Assembly: GCA_008636105.1 (NCBI GenBank)
Contig: VSDH01000008.1
Location: forward strand, 30,018 to 94,017
Length of the DNA stretch: 64,000 bases
Direction: 5' to 3'
Origin: Candidatus Scalindua sediminis
GTDB lineage: Bacteria; Planctomycetota; Brocadiia; Brocadiales; Scalinduaceae
In this document: in pieces, positions 54,855 to 63,642 of the stretch
Layout: the number at the start of each line of letters is the position of its first letter
Numbering within the stretch: position 1 is the first letter of the stretch
Program-made: the position numbers and the translations under genes
Notes under the pieces: model-generated
What the model saw: the letters and a program-made list of their open reading frames with translations, nothing else
The model's database searches: none
Told to the model about the DNA's origin: nothing

Positions 54855-55595
54855 CTATAGCTTTGCCCTCGCCAGGGCCAAAAAATGTACTTTTTTAGCA
54901 CCTGCACTCTTTAAATTCCTGGCGCACTCTGAGGCTGTTATTCCCGTTGTTAAAACGTCATCTACTAAAAATACTTGCTTTTTATAAAACACCTCTGGTT
55001 GCTTTACCTTAAACGCACCACTAACGTTTTTCTGTCGTTGTGTACGCAGGAGTTGAGTCTGTGACAGTGTATTTTTGATACGACATAGGTTGTTTGTGGA
55101 AATTGGCAGGGATAGTTTCTTGCATATCCTCTTCGCCATTAGTTCCGACTGATTAAAACCCCTTTCTAATCTTTTCTTCCAATGAAGTGGCACTGGCACA
55201 ACTACGTCAATTTCGGGAATCATGTCTTTATGTGACAACAGATTTATTAATAAATCCCCTAACGGTTTCGCAAGGCATTCATGCTTATTATACTTGTACT
55301 GGTGAATTAAATCTTTAAGAGGCCCTTTATAGTCTGAGACAAAAAAACTCCTTTCAAACCTTAAATTAGCATTTTCGCATTCAGGGCATCCTTTTTTGGA
55401 AGAAGTTATACCCGGCCCTAATTCAAAACCACATTTATTACACCGTCTAGGCTCAATTTTTTTTATATTTTCCAAACATATTTTACATATATAAATATTC
55501 TCCTCTTCATGAAGATTCTTATTGCATGCAAAACAATGTCGCGGATATAAGATATCTAATAACCCCGTAAATGTATTTTGTATTGCCGTAAGCAT
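54855..55595 (-). CDS. comF: ComF-family phosphoribosyltransferase
   Basis: The protein has two Cys4 zinc knuckles near its N-terminus (CFACN..CKIC; CNKCG..CPEC) and a phosphoribosyltransferase domain whose PRPP loop reads VFLVDDVLTTGITASE. ComF homologues are needed for DNA uptake in naturally competent bacteria, and their exact reaction is unresolved. An in-frame GTG at 55628 would add 11 residues but has no ribosome-binding site; ATG 55595 has AAAGGA nearby. No other competence genes are present. Confidence 0.88.
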   Translation of the reverse strand: MLTAIQNTFTGLLDILYPRHCFACNKNLHEEENIYICKICLENIKKIEPRRCNKCGFELGPGITSSKKGCPECENANLRFERSFFVSDYKGPLKDLIHQYKYNKHECLAKPLGDLLINLLSHKDMIPEIDVVVPVPLHWKKRLERGFNQSELMAKRICKKLSLPISTNNLCRIKNTLSQTQLLRTQRQKNVSGAFKVKQPEVFYKKQVFLVDDVLTTGITASECARNLKSAGAKKVHFLALARAKL

Positions 55596-55697
55596 ATGTC
55601 CTTTATTTTCTTGATACAAATTGGGCACGATTTTATAATATGAATAAGGAAATTTAAAAAAAGGATTCTAGTTGTTAAATCTATAACTGAATTAAAC

Positions 55698-56564
55698 ATG
55701 CATAATTATAGAGAATTTTCAAGAAAAAATCTCGTATTAATAATAATCTTCTGCCTGATTTTTGGCTGCTCACGTAAAACCGACAATCATTATAATGAAC
55801 TTGGAGTTAACTACCTTAATAATGGCCAGTATGATTACGCAATTAATGTTCTTAAAAAGGCAATTAAACTTAATCCTTCCAATGCAGAAGTACATTTCAA
55901 TCTGGGTCGTGCATATAACAGAAAGGGTATGGATGAAAAGGCCAAGGCCGAGTTTTCCATTTCTTCCAGAATCGATCCGGAAACATTCGATGAATGTGTA
56001 ATAAAGTATAAAGAAAAAATAGACTATGAACTTACTGGTGCACAATATCTTGCCGAACTAGGAAACGCTTATGCAGAAAAAGGAATGCTTGATGAGGCAA
56101 TTACTACATATCAAAAAGTATTAGAAGTACAACCCGGGAACTATCGCGTACATTATGATCTTGGAATGGTTTATTCAAAAAAAGGGTTGTATGATGGGGC
56201 TGTGGGTGAGTTCAAGAATACAATAGAGATTAATCCAGGTATGCCAGAAGCACATTACAATCTTGGGATGGCCTATTACAAACAAGGCATGATTGAAATG
56301 GCCATATCTGAATTTAAGTCAACATTAAGCCTTCTTCCAGAGACTAATGGCAGAAAAACAGCTGGTGTGCATTATAAACTGGGATTAGCCTATTATGATA
56401 ACGGTATGTTCAAGGATGCCATAAATGAATTAAACAAAGCGCTTGAAATAACTCCCAATGATTCAAGAGTCCACTATCAACTCAGCATGATGTATAAAAA
56501 GATTGGTATGTTTAAGCAAGCAGGGGAAGAGCTGGAAGTATATAAGAAATTGAAGAAAAAGTAG
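55698..56564 (+). CDS. TPR lipoprotein
   Basis: The 288-residue protein has a lipoprotein signal (LVLIIIFCLIFGC, Cys24) so it is probably anchored to the outer membrane. Six to seven TPR units follow (YNELGVNYLNNGQYDYAINVLKKAIKLNPS and repeats through residue 280), forming a protein-binding superhelix. It heads a two-gene plus-strand unit with the MTH938-like gene 17 bp downstream and diverges from comF. The partner is unknown; assembly of envelope complexes is a common role. Confidence 0.9.
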   Translation: MHNYREFSRKNLVLIIIFCLIFGCSRKTDNHYNELGVNYLNNGQYDYAINVLKKAIKLNPSNAEVHFNLGRAYNRKGMDEKAKAEFSISSRIDPETFDECVIKYKEKIDYELTGAQYLAELGNAYAEKGMLDEAITTYQKVLEVQPGNYRVHYDLGMVYSKKGLYDGAVGEFKNTIEINPGMPEAHYNLGMAYYKQGMIEMAISEFKSTLSLLPETNGRKTAGVHYKLGLAYYDNGMFKDAINELNKALEITPNDSRVHYQLSMMYKKIGMFKQAGEELEVYKKLKKK

Positions 56565-56581
56565 TAATAAGGTGAGTTAAG

Positions 56582-56926
56582 ATGCAGATAAAATCATACG
56601 AATTTGGCAGGATAAAAATTAATGGTACAGTTTACACAAGTGATGTTATTATCTATGACGATCATATCAATTCCTCATGGTGGCGGAAAGAGGGGCATTA
56701 TCTTCAAATAGAGGATATTGAAGAAATTCTGAAGGTAAAGCCAGACTTAATTATTATTGGAACAGGAAAATTTGACACTATGAAGGTGAGCAATGATGTA
56801 ATGAAAGAATTGGACTCAAGAGGGATTAAGGCTATTTATGTAAAAACAGACGAAGCTTGTAAAAGACACAACGAAATATCCGATAGCAGCAAAAAGGTAG
56901 TTACAGCACTTCACCTGACTTGTTAA
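56582..56926 (+). CDS. MTH938-like (AAMDC) domain protein
   Basis: The 114 residues match the Mth938/AAMDC family throughout: YEFGRIKINGTVYTSDVIIYDD at the start, W-R-x-EGHYLQIEDI, and PDLIIIGTGKFDTMKV in the middle. The fold resembles that of some complex-I assembly factors (NDUFAF3). The gene follows the TPR lipoprotein by 17 bp with AAGGTGAG before the ATG. No specific reaction is known. Confidence 0.88.
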   Translation: MQIKSYEFGRIKINGTVYTSDVIIYDDHINSSWWRKEGHYLQIEDIEEILKVKPDLIIIGTGKFDTMKVSNDVMKELDSRGIKAIYVKTDEACKRHNEISDSSKKVVTALHLTC

Positions 56927-56993
56927 AATTTAAAAACAGTTGTCCATAAATCAATTCGATATACTCAAAAAGCAAAGTTCAATTAACATCATT

Positions 56994-59117
56994 TTACACT
57001 ATCACAAAATCAACCTCTCTTTTCAGTAAGTCAATGTTTGTGATCTTGACCTTGACCACATCTCCAAAGCTGTATACTTTGCCTCGCCTGGTGCCGATTA
57101 GAGAAAGCCTCTTCTTGTCGAGTCTATAGAAATCATCCGTGAGTGTCCTGATGTGAACAAGGCCGTCCAACTGGAACTCGTCTATTTGTACAAAGAGTCC
57201 GTATTCCTGAATGCCGGTAATAACGCCCTCCATCACTTTGTCGGCATGTTCTTCCAGATGTCTGAGCAGCTTGAGCTTTATTATCTCGCGTTCAGCCTCC
57301 TCTGCCCTTTTCTCGGTAAGAGAACAATGTTTTGCCCAGCCCGCAATCCTTTCATTCCATGTGGCCTTAGTTTTTTCAGACTTTAGTTGGCCTTGGAAGA
57401 ACAGGTCTAAAAGCCTGTGCACGATTAAATCAGGGTAGCGACGAATAGGCGAAGTAAAGTGTAAATAGTATTCTAATCCGAGTGCAAAATGAGATGTCTG
57501 AGTAGTAGAATACTCGGCCTTTCTCAGAGACCGGAGCAGCATCAGATTTATTATGTAACTTTCAGGATGATCAGATATTTCATCCAGGAATGCCTGTAGC
57601 CTTTTTTTGTCAAACGGGTTGATTCTCTTGTTCTTACAATTGAAAATAAATTCTGCAAAATCAAGCATCTCATCTTCATCAGGTTCGGGGTGACTACGAT
57701 TTATTGACGGGAGACTGCTTTGGTGCATGAATGTTGCTACGGCCTGGTTTGCCGCAATCATAAACTCTTCAATAATTATGTGTGAAATATCTCTACTGAC
57801 CTTTTCTATTGTGTCGATTTTGCCATCTTCATTAATTCTTATATTAATCTCGGGCAGGTTCAGTTCTAGCGCCCCTTCCTCCATACGTTTTTTATATAGT
57901 AACTTTGCAAGTGTGCTTGCCTCAAACAGCAGGTTTGTTACAGGGTTTGTGTCTTTTTCATCACTTTCCATTAATATCTTTGTAGCATTATGGTAGGTTA
58001 ATCTTTTTTTTACGTTTATGACTGAATGCTTGATCTCGGAATGTAATAATTTACCATCAGGTGAATATGTAAAGAAAACTCCCTTTGTCAGCCTGCCTTC
58101 TCCCTCTTTAAGACTGCAAATGCCATTTGATAATACTTCCGGGAGCATGGGTATAACAGTGCCGGGGAGGTATACACTGGTGCCTCTCTTTCGAGCCTCT
58201 ACGTCTACAGTAGAATCCTGTTCCACATAATAAGAGACATCGGCTACGTGGACACCAAGGAGCCAGTTTCCCTTTTTGTCTTTCTTCAAAGAGATTGCGT
58301 CATCAAAATCCTTTGCATCTTCAGGGTCTATTGTAATTATCAATTCGTCTCGAAGGTCTAATCTTGTGCTGATTTCATCAGGACTGATAGACAGGGGTAA
58401 ATCCTGTGTTTCAGCAAGAATATTTTTTTCAAATTTAAAGGGGAGTTTAAACTGATGTATGATAGACTTAATGTCAACGGCAGGCTCGCCATCTCTTCCT
58501 AATACTTCTATTATGGTTCCCTCTGCATTGAGGTGCCGGGTTGGCCATTGGTCAATTTTTACGATAACTTTATCGCCATGTTGTGCGTCTTTTGCGTCTT
58601 CCTTTGAGACATAGATATCTCTGGACAAAGCCGGATTATCAGGTGCCACGTAATTAAGATGTTTGCTTTTCTTAAACATGCCAACAGCTGTTTCGTTTGC
58701 ACGGCGTAAGACGTTTACAATTTCCCCGGAGGCATTCTTCCTTCTCCTTTTCACTTTTCTTTTTCTAATCTGAGAAGGTAGTCTAACCACGACTATATCG
58801 TCATGCATAGCGCTACCCATATCCTCTTCAGCTACATAAATATCAGCAGATATACCTTCCCTTACGGGGATAACAAACCCGAACCCCCTTTGGTTGCACT
58901 CCAAGACACCCACTAACAGATTGGCTCTTCCGGGATTTACATATTGTTTCTTTTTAATCTGAACAATTTCTCCTTTTAATTCGAGTTCACTCAAGAGGGT
59001 GCAAAATTGATGATATTCCGATTTATCTATTTTGAAGTGTTCGGCGAGTTGAGACGCATTCATAGGGCTGTATTTTCTGCCGCAAATTAACTTTATTACT
59101 TTTTCTTCACTAATCAT
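56994..59117 (-). CDS. rnr: Ribonuclease R
   Basis: The 707-residue exoribonuclease degrades structured RNA 3' to 5'. Domains in order: winged helix (about 1-65), two cold-shock domains (about 70-230), RNB catalytic domain (about 250-580; LIITIDPEDAKDFDDAISL with the metal-binding Asp cluster), and S1 (about 630-705; VMEGVITGIQEYGLFVQID). A Lys/Arg-rich patch lies in the first cold-shock region (RKRKVKRRRKN). It diverges from the ylbF-like gene with 81 bp between. Confidence 0.96.
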   Translation of the reverse strand: MISEEKVIKLICGRKYSPMNASQLAEHFKIDKSEYHQFCTLLSELELKGEIVQIKKKQYVNPGRANLLVGVLECNQRGFGFVIPVREGISADIYVAEEDMGSAMHDDIVVVRLPSQIRKRKVKRRRKNASGEIVNVLRRANETAVGMFKKSKHLNYVAPDNPALSRDIYVSKEDAKDAQHGDKVIVKIDQWPTRHLNAEGTIIEVLGRDGEPAVDIKSIIHQFKLPFKFEKNILAETQDLPLSISPDEISTRLDLRDELIITIDPEDAKDFDDAISLKKDKKGNWLLGVHVADVSYYVEQDSTVDVEARKRGTSVYLPGTVIPMLPEVLSNGICSLKEGEGRLTKGVFFTYSPDGKLLHSEIKHSVINVKKRLTYHNATKILMESDEKDTNPVTNLLFEASTLAKLLYKKRMEEGALELNLPEINIRINEDGKIDTIEKVSRDISHIIIEEFMIAANQAVATFMHQSSLPSINRSHPEPDEDEMLDFAEFIFNCKNKRINPFDKKRLQAFLDEISDHPESYIINLMLLRSLRKAEYSTTQTSHFALGLEYYLHFTSPIRRYPDLIVHRLLDLFFQGQLKSEKTKATWNERIAGWAKHCSLTEKRAEEAEREIIKLKLLRHLEEHADKVMEGVITGIQEYGLFVQIDEFQLDGLVHIRTLTDDFYRLDKKRLSLIGTRRGKVYSFGDVVKVKITNIDLLKREVDFVIV

Positions 59118-59198
59118 TTTAAAAACTAGTCCTTGAATCGAATGGATTTAAGAATATAATCTCTTAATAATACACAATGTTTTTAGAAAAGGAAGTAT

Positions 59199-59537
59199 AT
59201 GGAAGAAATTTTAGAGTTAGCTTCAAAATTAGGCGCTGCCATAGCAAATCATAATAGATATAAGTCTTTCAGGGAAGCTGAAGAACAGCTAAAGAAAGAC
59301 AGTGTGGCGAAAGAAGTTTCAGAGGAATTGGAGAAACAAAGTAAAAAGATTTATGAATTAGAAAAGAATTTAAAACCCGTAGAGGTTGAGGATAAAAGGA
59401 AACTTCAACAATTGAAGGAAAAAGTGGCATCTAAGCAATCCATACAAAATTTCTTAAAGGCACAAACAGATTATGTCGAATTAATGACAAAGATTAACGA
59501 TCGTATAGAAGCTAAATTAGCAATTAAAAGGGACTAA
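59199..59537 (+). CDS. YlbF/YmcA-family protein
   Basis: The 112-residue helical protein fits the YlbF/DUF964 family: EEILELASKLGAAIANHNRYKSFREAEEQLKKD, a charged central coiled coil and QSIQNFLKAQTDYVELM near the end. In Bacillus, YlbF, YmcA and YaaT form a complex that steers RNase Y. Outside Firmicutes the role is undefined. Here it sits between RNase R and a YhaM-like nuclease, which supports an RNA-turnover role. An AGGAAG motif precedes the ATG. Confidence 0.85.
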   Translation: MEEILELASKLGAAIANHNRYKSFREAEEQLKKDSVAKEVSEELEKQSKKIYELEKNLKPVEVEDKRKLQQLKEKVASKQSIQNFLKAQTDYVELMTKINDRIEAKLAIKRD

Positions 59538-59543
59538 GTACTC

Positions 59544-60506
59544 TTAGTAATCATAATCACTGGATTTTTTGAACAGCTTCCTTTCGAACATCTTATTATA
59601 TCCTGTCCAATTATCACTAGAATCCTTGTCGCCTGCGATTGCCTTGTTAAATGCATGTATTTTTGCATCGATATTGTCCAGGTAATGGAGTGCAAGGGCC
59701 TCCAACGTCATCGGAAGTTTTGGTGAACCCCATTCATACTCTCCATGGTGGCTCAGAATCATATGCCTTAATAGATCTAACAAAGTTTTTGGAAAGCCGT
59801 CTATCTGTTTAACTTTTTCCTCAATCATGAGTACTCCCGATATCAAATGCCCTACGAGTTGGCCTTCATCTGAATAGTGGAAGTTCTTTTCATAACAAAG
59901 TTCAGTTATCTTACCTATATCATGTAGTATTATCCCACTGATTAACAAATCTCTATTTAAAGTAGGGTAGAGTGGTGTAATTTTTATCCCTAACCTTGCG
60001 ACTGACAAGGTGTGTTCTAGTACACCTCCCAGAAAAGCATGATGGTATTGCACGGCTGCTGGTGCTGAACAAAAATTCTTGCAAAAATCATTGTCATTAA
60101 AAAAAAGATTTAGAAGTTTTTGCAAATGAGGTTGTTTAATCGAACCAGCAATCTTTTTTAATTCAGAAAACATTTCATTTACGTCCTTTTCGGTACCTGG
60201 CAAATAATCCTCAAGTCTAATATCTTCCTGATTTGTTTTTGAAATGTTTTTTATGATTAACTGCATTCTATTTTGGTAAATCTCCGTCCTGCCCTTAACC
60301 CTTAAAAATGCATCATTACCGAGAGATTCAAAAAATGATGCACTTGCATCCCACATCCTTCCTTCAATCATTCCAGTACGGTCAGCCAGCTGCGCTTGAA
60401 TATATAAACTCCCGTTCTTTGTTGTCCTCAATTCTCTACTTTGCACTAAAAATATATCGTCAATTGTATTGCCACTATTAAATTGTGATATAAACTTTTT
60501 CGACAT
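59544..60506 (-). CDS. YhaM-like 3'-5' exoribonuclease (OB-HD)
   Basis: The 320-residue protein has an N-terminal OB-fold (about 15-95; YIQAQLADRTGMIEGRMWDAS) and an HD domain (about 150-290) with HHAFLGGVLEHTLSV, SGIILHDIGK and SHHGEYEWGSP as metal-binding pieces. The whole matches the YhaM family of Gram-positive exonucleases. It ends seven bases from the YlbF-like gene (convergent) and lies 427 bp from RNase R, so three RNA-turnover genes are grouped here. Confidence 0.9.
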   Translation of the reverse strand: MSKKFISQFNSGNTIDDIFLVQSRELRTTKNGSLYIQAQLADRTGMIEGRMWDASASFFESLGNDAFLRVKGRTEIYQNRMQLIIKNISKTNQEDIRLEDYLPGTEKDVNEMFSELKKIAGSIKQPHLQKLLNLFFNDNDFCKNFCSAPAAVQYHHAFLGGVLEHTLSVARLGIKITPLYPTLNRDLLISGIILHDIGKITELCYEKNFHYSDEGQLVGHLISGVLMIEEKVKQIDGFPKTLLDLLRHMILSHHGEYEWGSPKLPMTLEALALHYLDNIDAKIHAFNKAIAGDKDSSDNWTGYNKMFERKLFKKSSDYDY

Positions 60507-60543
60507 TGATAATAATCCTTATCCGTCCAGACAATTTGGCAGA

Positions 60544-60612
60544 GACCCGCTAGAATGCTTGCCCGCCCCCATTCCTAGCTTACGCAAGGAAGCTATGGGG
60601 GTCGGGCTGGCT
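60544..60612. repeat. GC-rich repeat unit with hairpin
   Basis: The sequence ACCCGCTAGAATG to GGTCGGGCTGGC resembles the unit at 10141. The part 60566-60601 forms a hairpin (CCCCCAT with TAGCTT, and AAGCTATGGGGG). It sits between the YhaM-like gene and the dehydrogenase gene, both transcribed away from it. Confidence 0.55.
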
Positions 60613-60778
60613 TGGTATTCGTAGATTATGTTTTTTACACAATTTTAAGACGATTTTACGTACTTATTTTCTCAAAGTCAAGATAATATACTATAGCTTA
60701 AGTAATTGAATAAATTGTTTTTATATTGACAATGTAATAGATTAATTTTATAAATTAACGCCAGAAAGGTGTTTGTTT

Positions 60779-62071
60779 ATGTTAAGGGAAAAATTGAAAA
60801 CAAGGCAGGCAAATATTGGCGTAATAGGGCTTGGTTATGTCGGATTACCTCTTGCTGTAGAATTTGCACGGGAAGGGTTTAATGTCGTAGGAATTGACAA
60901 TGACGCCAAAAGAGTGCACGCAATAAATAGCGGGAAGTCCTATATTACTGATATTAAGAATAGCGCTGTCAGGGATCTATTGAAACGCAGAAAATTAAGA
61001 GCCACAACCAATTTTAATGCTATTAGCAGTTTGGATTCATTAAGTATCTGTGTTCCAACTCCCCTGACAAAAACCAAAGACCCCGACATTTCATTTATAA
61101 TGTCTGCAACAAGGGCAATTAAAAAATACATTCGCAAGGAACAATTGATAATTCTGGAAAGTACCTCATATCCTGGAACCACAGAGGAGATAATTAAGCC
61201 TATCCTTGAAGAGGGAGGATTAAGAGTGGGGAAGGATTTCTATCTAGCCTTTTCACCTGAACGCATAGACCCGGGTAATAAATTATATAATACAAAGAAT
61301 ATCCCGAAGGTAGTGGGCGGTGTAACAAAGAAATGTACGGGGCTAGCCAGTCTTTTATATAGCCAGATTATTGATACGGTTATACCGGTTTCATCGACAA
61401 AGATTGCAGAAATGGTTAAATTATTAGAGAATACTTTTAGAAGTGTTAATATAGCACTTGTTAATGAAACCGCCCAGATGTGTGAACGATTAGGGATAGA
61501 TGTTTGGGAAGTTATTGAAACTGCCCAGACAAAACCATTTGGTTATATGGCCTTTTATCCCGGTCCGGGTTTAGGGGGCCACTGCATTCCCGTTGATCCA
61601 CTTTACCTTTCGTGGGTTGCCAAGAAAATTGGTTTTGAGTCGAGATTTATAAACCTTGCTGACCAAATTAATAGCAGTATGCCACAATTTGTATTTAACA
61701 GAGTAGCAGATGCATTGAATAAACAAAAGAAGAGTATTAAGGGATCACGCATACATATCTTTGGTATTGCTTATAAGAAAGATGTAACGGATTCCAGAGA
61801 ATCACCAGCTTTTGACATAATAAGTATACTTAAATCTAAAGGCGCCACGGTAAGTTATACGGATCCGTATATCAAGGATATCAAATTTGATGGCATTTCG
61901 CTCAAATCCAGGAAACCTTCAAATGATTTTCTTGATAAGATAGATTGTTCTATCATAGTAACAGACCATAGCAATTTTGACTACGACAGAATAGTTAAAA
62001 AATGTAAACTTATCGTTGACACCAGAAATGCCCTAAAGGGGTTTAAGGGCAAAAATATTTGTCGTCTATAG
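60779..62071 (+). CDS. UDP-N-acetyl-hexosamine 6-dehydrogenase
   Basis: The 430-residue enzyme oxidises UDP-HexNAc (GlcNAc or ManNAc) at C6 to the uronic acid, using two NAD+. It has the NAD-binding [22 protein letters not shown], catalytic C269 in [16 protein letters not shown], and the C-terminal UDP-binding domain ([19 protein letters not shown]). This is the WbpA/WecC-type consensus, and the exact epimer is uncertain. ATG 60779 is preferred to TTG 60773 because of AGAAAGG upstream. It should supply a sugar for surface polysaccharide, perhaps used by the glycosyltransferases at 18-21 kb. Confidence 0.92.
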   Translation: MLREKLKTRQANIGVIGLGYVGLPLAVEFAREGFNVVGIDNDAKRVHAINSGKSYITDIKNSAVRDLLKRRKLRATTNFNAISSLDSLSICVPTPLTKTKDPDISFIMSATRAIKKYIRKEQLIILESTSYPGTTEEIIKPILEEGGLRVGKDFYLAFSPERIDPGNKLYNTKNIPKVVGGVTKKCTGLASLLYSQIIDTVIPVSSTKIAEMVKLLENTFRSVNIALVNETAQMCERLGIDVWEVIETAQTKPFGYMAFYPGPGLGGHCIPVDPLYLSWVAKKIGFESRFINLADQINSSMPQFVFNRVADALNKQKKSIKGSRIHIFGIAYKKDVTDSRESPAFDIISILKSKGATVSYTDPYIKDIKFDGISLKSRKPSNDFLDKIDCSIIVTDHSNFDYDRIVKKCKLIVDTRNALKGFKGKNICRL

Positions 62072-62081
62072 TAATTGCAGG

Positions 62082-62477
62082 ATGAAAGGCGGAGTTTATA
62101 ATCTAATTATAAAACTTTCCAAAAGTAAGGAAATCAGGATCGGCCGACTTGGCACTTTTATTTTTCCCAGAGGCTTTTATGTATACACGGGAAGTGCTCA
62201 AAATGGCCTTGGAAAGCGAATAGATAGACATTTCTCAAATTGGAAGAAACTTCACTGGCATATTGACTACTTTCTGTCTCACGCAAAGATTGTCAAGGTG
62301 CTCAGGCATATTGGGGATAGAAACGCTGAATGTAAGTTAAGCCGGCTGATAGGTAGATATGATGATGCAGATGTTATTGTAAACAGATTTGGTTCTTCCG
62401 ACTGCAATTGTGTGACACATCTTTATTATTTTAAAAATATGCCAGGCATTAAAGATTTGAATTTACATAGTACCTGA
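62082..62477 (+). CDS. DUF123 GIY-YIG-like protein
   Basis: The 131 residues match DUF123: [48 protein letters not shown], then [13 protein letters not shown] and [27 protein letters not shown] with conserved Cys. This family is related to GIY-YIG nucleases and often sits with endonuclease III-like or DNA-repair genes. No nuclease activity is proven. It starts 10 bp after the dehydrogenase stop and is probably co-transcribed. Confidence 0.85.
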   Translation: MKGGVYNLIIKLSKSKEIRIGRLGTFIFPRGFYVYTGSAQNGLGKRIDRHFSNWKKLHWHIDYFLSHAKIVKVLRHIGDRNAECKLSRLIGRYDDADVIVNRFGSSDCNCVTHLYYFKNMPGIKDLNLHST

Positions 62478-62525
62478 AACTTAGAGATTTTGTTTTTCTT
62501 ATTTACCCCGTATGAATGTCTCATG

Positions 62526-62572
62526 CACCCATCCCTGCCTGCCAGCCCGACAAAGTCATTCTGGCGGGTACC
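62526..62572. repeat. GC-rich repeat unit, inverted copy
   Basis: CCCATCCCTGCCTGCCAGC followed by CCGACAAAG and CATTCTGGCGGGT is a reverse-complement relative of part of 10185-10240 (CCCGCCAGAA ... TGTCGGGCTGGCAG). It lies between the DUF123 gene and the convergent cyclic-nucleotide-binding gene. Confidence 0.6.
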
Positions 62573-62600
62573 AAGAACGGGTGGGAAATTCCAACGGGGT

Positions 62601-63011
62601 TTACTCTAGGATTTCCGCCTTTTTTATCTTACTGCTAAATAACTCTTCTATTTGATCATATGCATTCTCTAATCTAAGCACCAATTTCTTTAGTATGCTC
62701 AATGCAACTAAAGGATTACTTGATATTAATGTTTCCAGTATGTCTTTGCTTATAACGTTTAATCTACAGTCCAAAATCGTCTCAGCAGTAATTGTCCTTG
62801 TTTTATTTGTAATAACAGACATCTCGCCGAAGAACTCCCCAAAACCTAATATAGCTAGAACTACTTCTCCTTTTGATGTTTTCCTGGTTAATTTAACTTC
62901 GCCTGAACAGATTAAATACATTTCATTGCCGGGGTCTCCTTCTGTAAACACTACTGTTCCTTTTGGAAATTCTTTACCTACCTCTTTAAACGTTTTGTCA
63001 GCCAAACGCAT
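62601..63011 (-). CDS. Cyclic-nucleotide-binding domain protein without DNA-binding domain
   Basis: The 136 residues form one cNMP-binding domain: KGTVVFTEGDPGNEMYLICSGEVKLTR, then LGFGEFFGEMSVITNKTRTITAETI, equivalent to the phosphate-binding cassette of CRP-like domains (FGEMS/ITNKTRTITAE, with the Arg that would contact phosphate). A helix follows and the protein ends without the helix-turn-helix of CRP/FNR regulators. It may gate or sense through contact with another protein, or may have lost nucleotide binding. No partner is adjacent. Confidence 0.85.
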   Translation of the reverse strand: MRLADKTFKEVGKEFPKGTVVFTEGDPGNEMYLICSGEVKLTRKTSKGEVVLAILGFGEFFGEMSVITNKTRTITAETILDCRLNVISKDILETLISSNPLVALSILKKLVLRLENAYDQIEELFSSKIKKAEILE

Positions 63012-63126
63012 ATCATTATCTCCATTCTTTGACCAGTTCTATCATATTAAACATTTTGGGATTTATAACTCCTCCTAGCATAAAATACTTCTGTAGAGTT
63101 ACAAAGTCAAGTTAGAACTGCATTCA

Positions 63127-63642
63127 TCACTCGATTATGTCAATTGCATCTTCAACAGAAACCCTGCCAGGTGCACGTGGATGTACAGACGTATAACCCA
63201 CCGGTATAATAGAAATCGGACGCAAAAAGCGGGGCAGTTTGAGAATCTTACTTACCTCATCTTCACAAAATGCCCCTATCCATACACTAGCCAGACCTAA
63301 CTCATGAGCAACAAGCAACACATTCTGAATGCTAGCCGAAACATCTTGAACTGCATACAGATTAACACCTCGTTCACCATAATGGTCCTTTATCCGCAAG
63401 TCCACACATCCAACTATTACCAATGGTGCCTTGGCAATAAATGATTGGCCCAGAGCGGCCTTTACTAAATCTTTTTTTATGGCTTGGTTAAAAATAAAAT
63501 AAAATTTTCTACTCTGAAGGTTTCCAGCACTTGGTGCCCACATTATAGCCTCCCTTAAGGCATCTTGTATCTCCTTTGGTATTAACTTATTAAGAAACCT
63601 CCTCACACTTCTTCTCTCTTTAATTATGTCCAATATATTCAT
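63127..63642 (-). CDS. Nitroreductase-family flavoprotein
   Basis: The 171-residue enzyme has the nitroreductase start (ILDIIKERRSVRRFL), the FMN-binding WAPSAGNLQSRKFYF and the C-terminal GLASVWIGAF and IPVGYTSVHPRAPGR. It reduces nitro compounds, quinones or flavins with NAD(P)H; its short length places it with the small Nfs/NOX-like forms. The start is ATG 63642. Nothing adjacent indicates a natural substrate. Confidence 0.9.
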   Translation of the reverse strand: MNILDIIKERRSVRRFLNKLIPKEIQDALREAIMWAPSAGNLQSRKFYFIFNQAIKKDLVKAALGQSFIAKAPLVIVGCVDLRIKDHYGERGVNLYAVQDVSASIQNVLLVAHELGLASVWIGAFCEDEVSKILKLPRFLRPISIIPVGYTSVHPRAPGRVSVEDAIDIIE

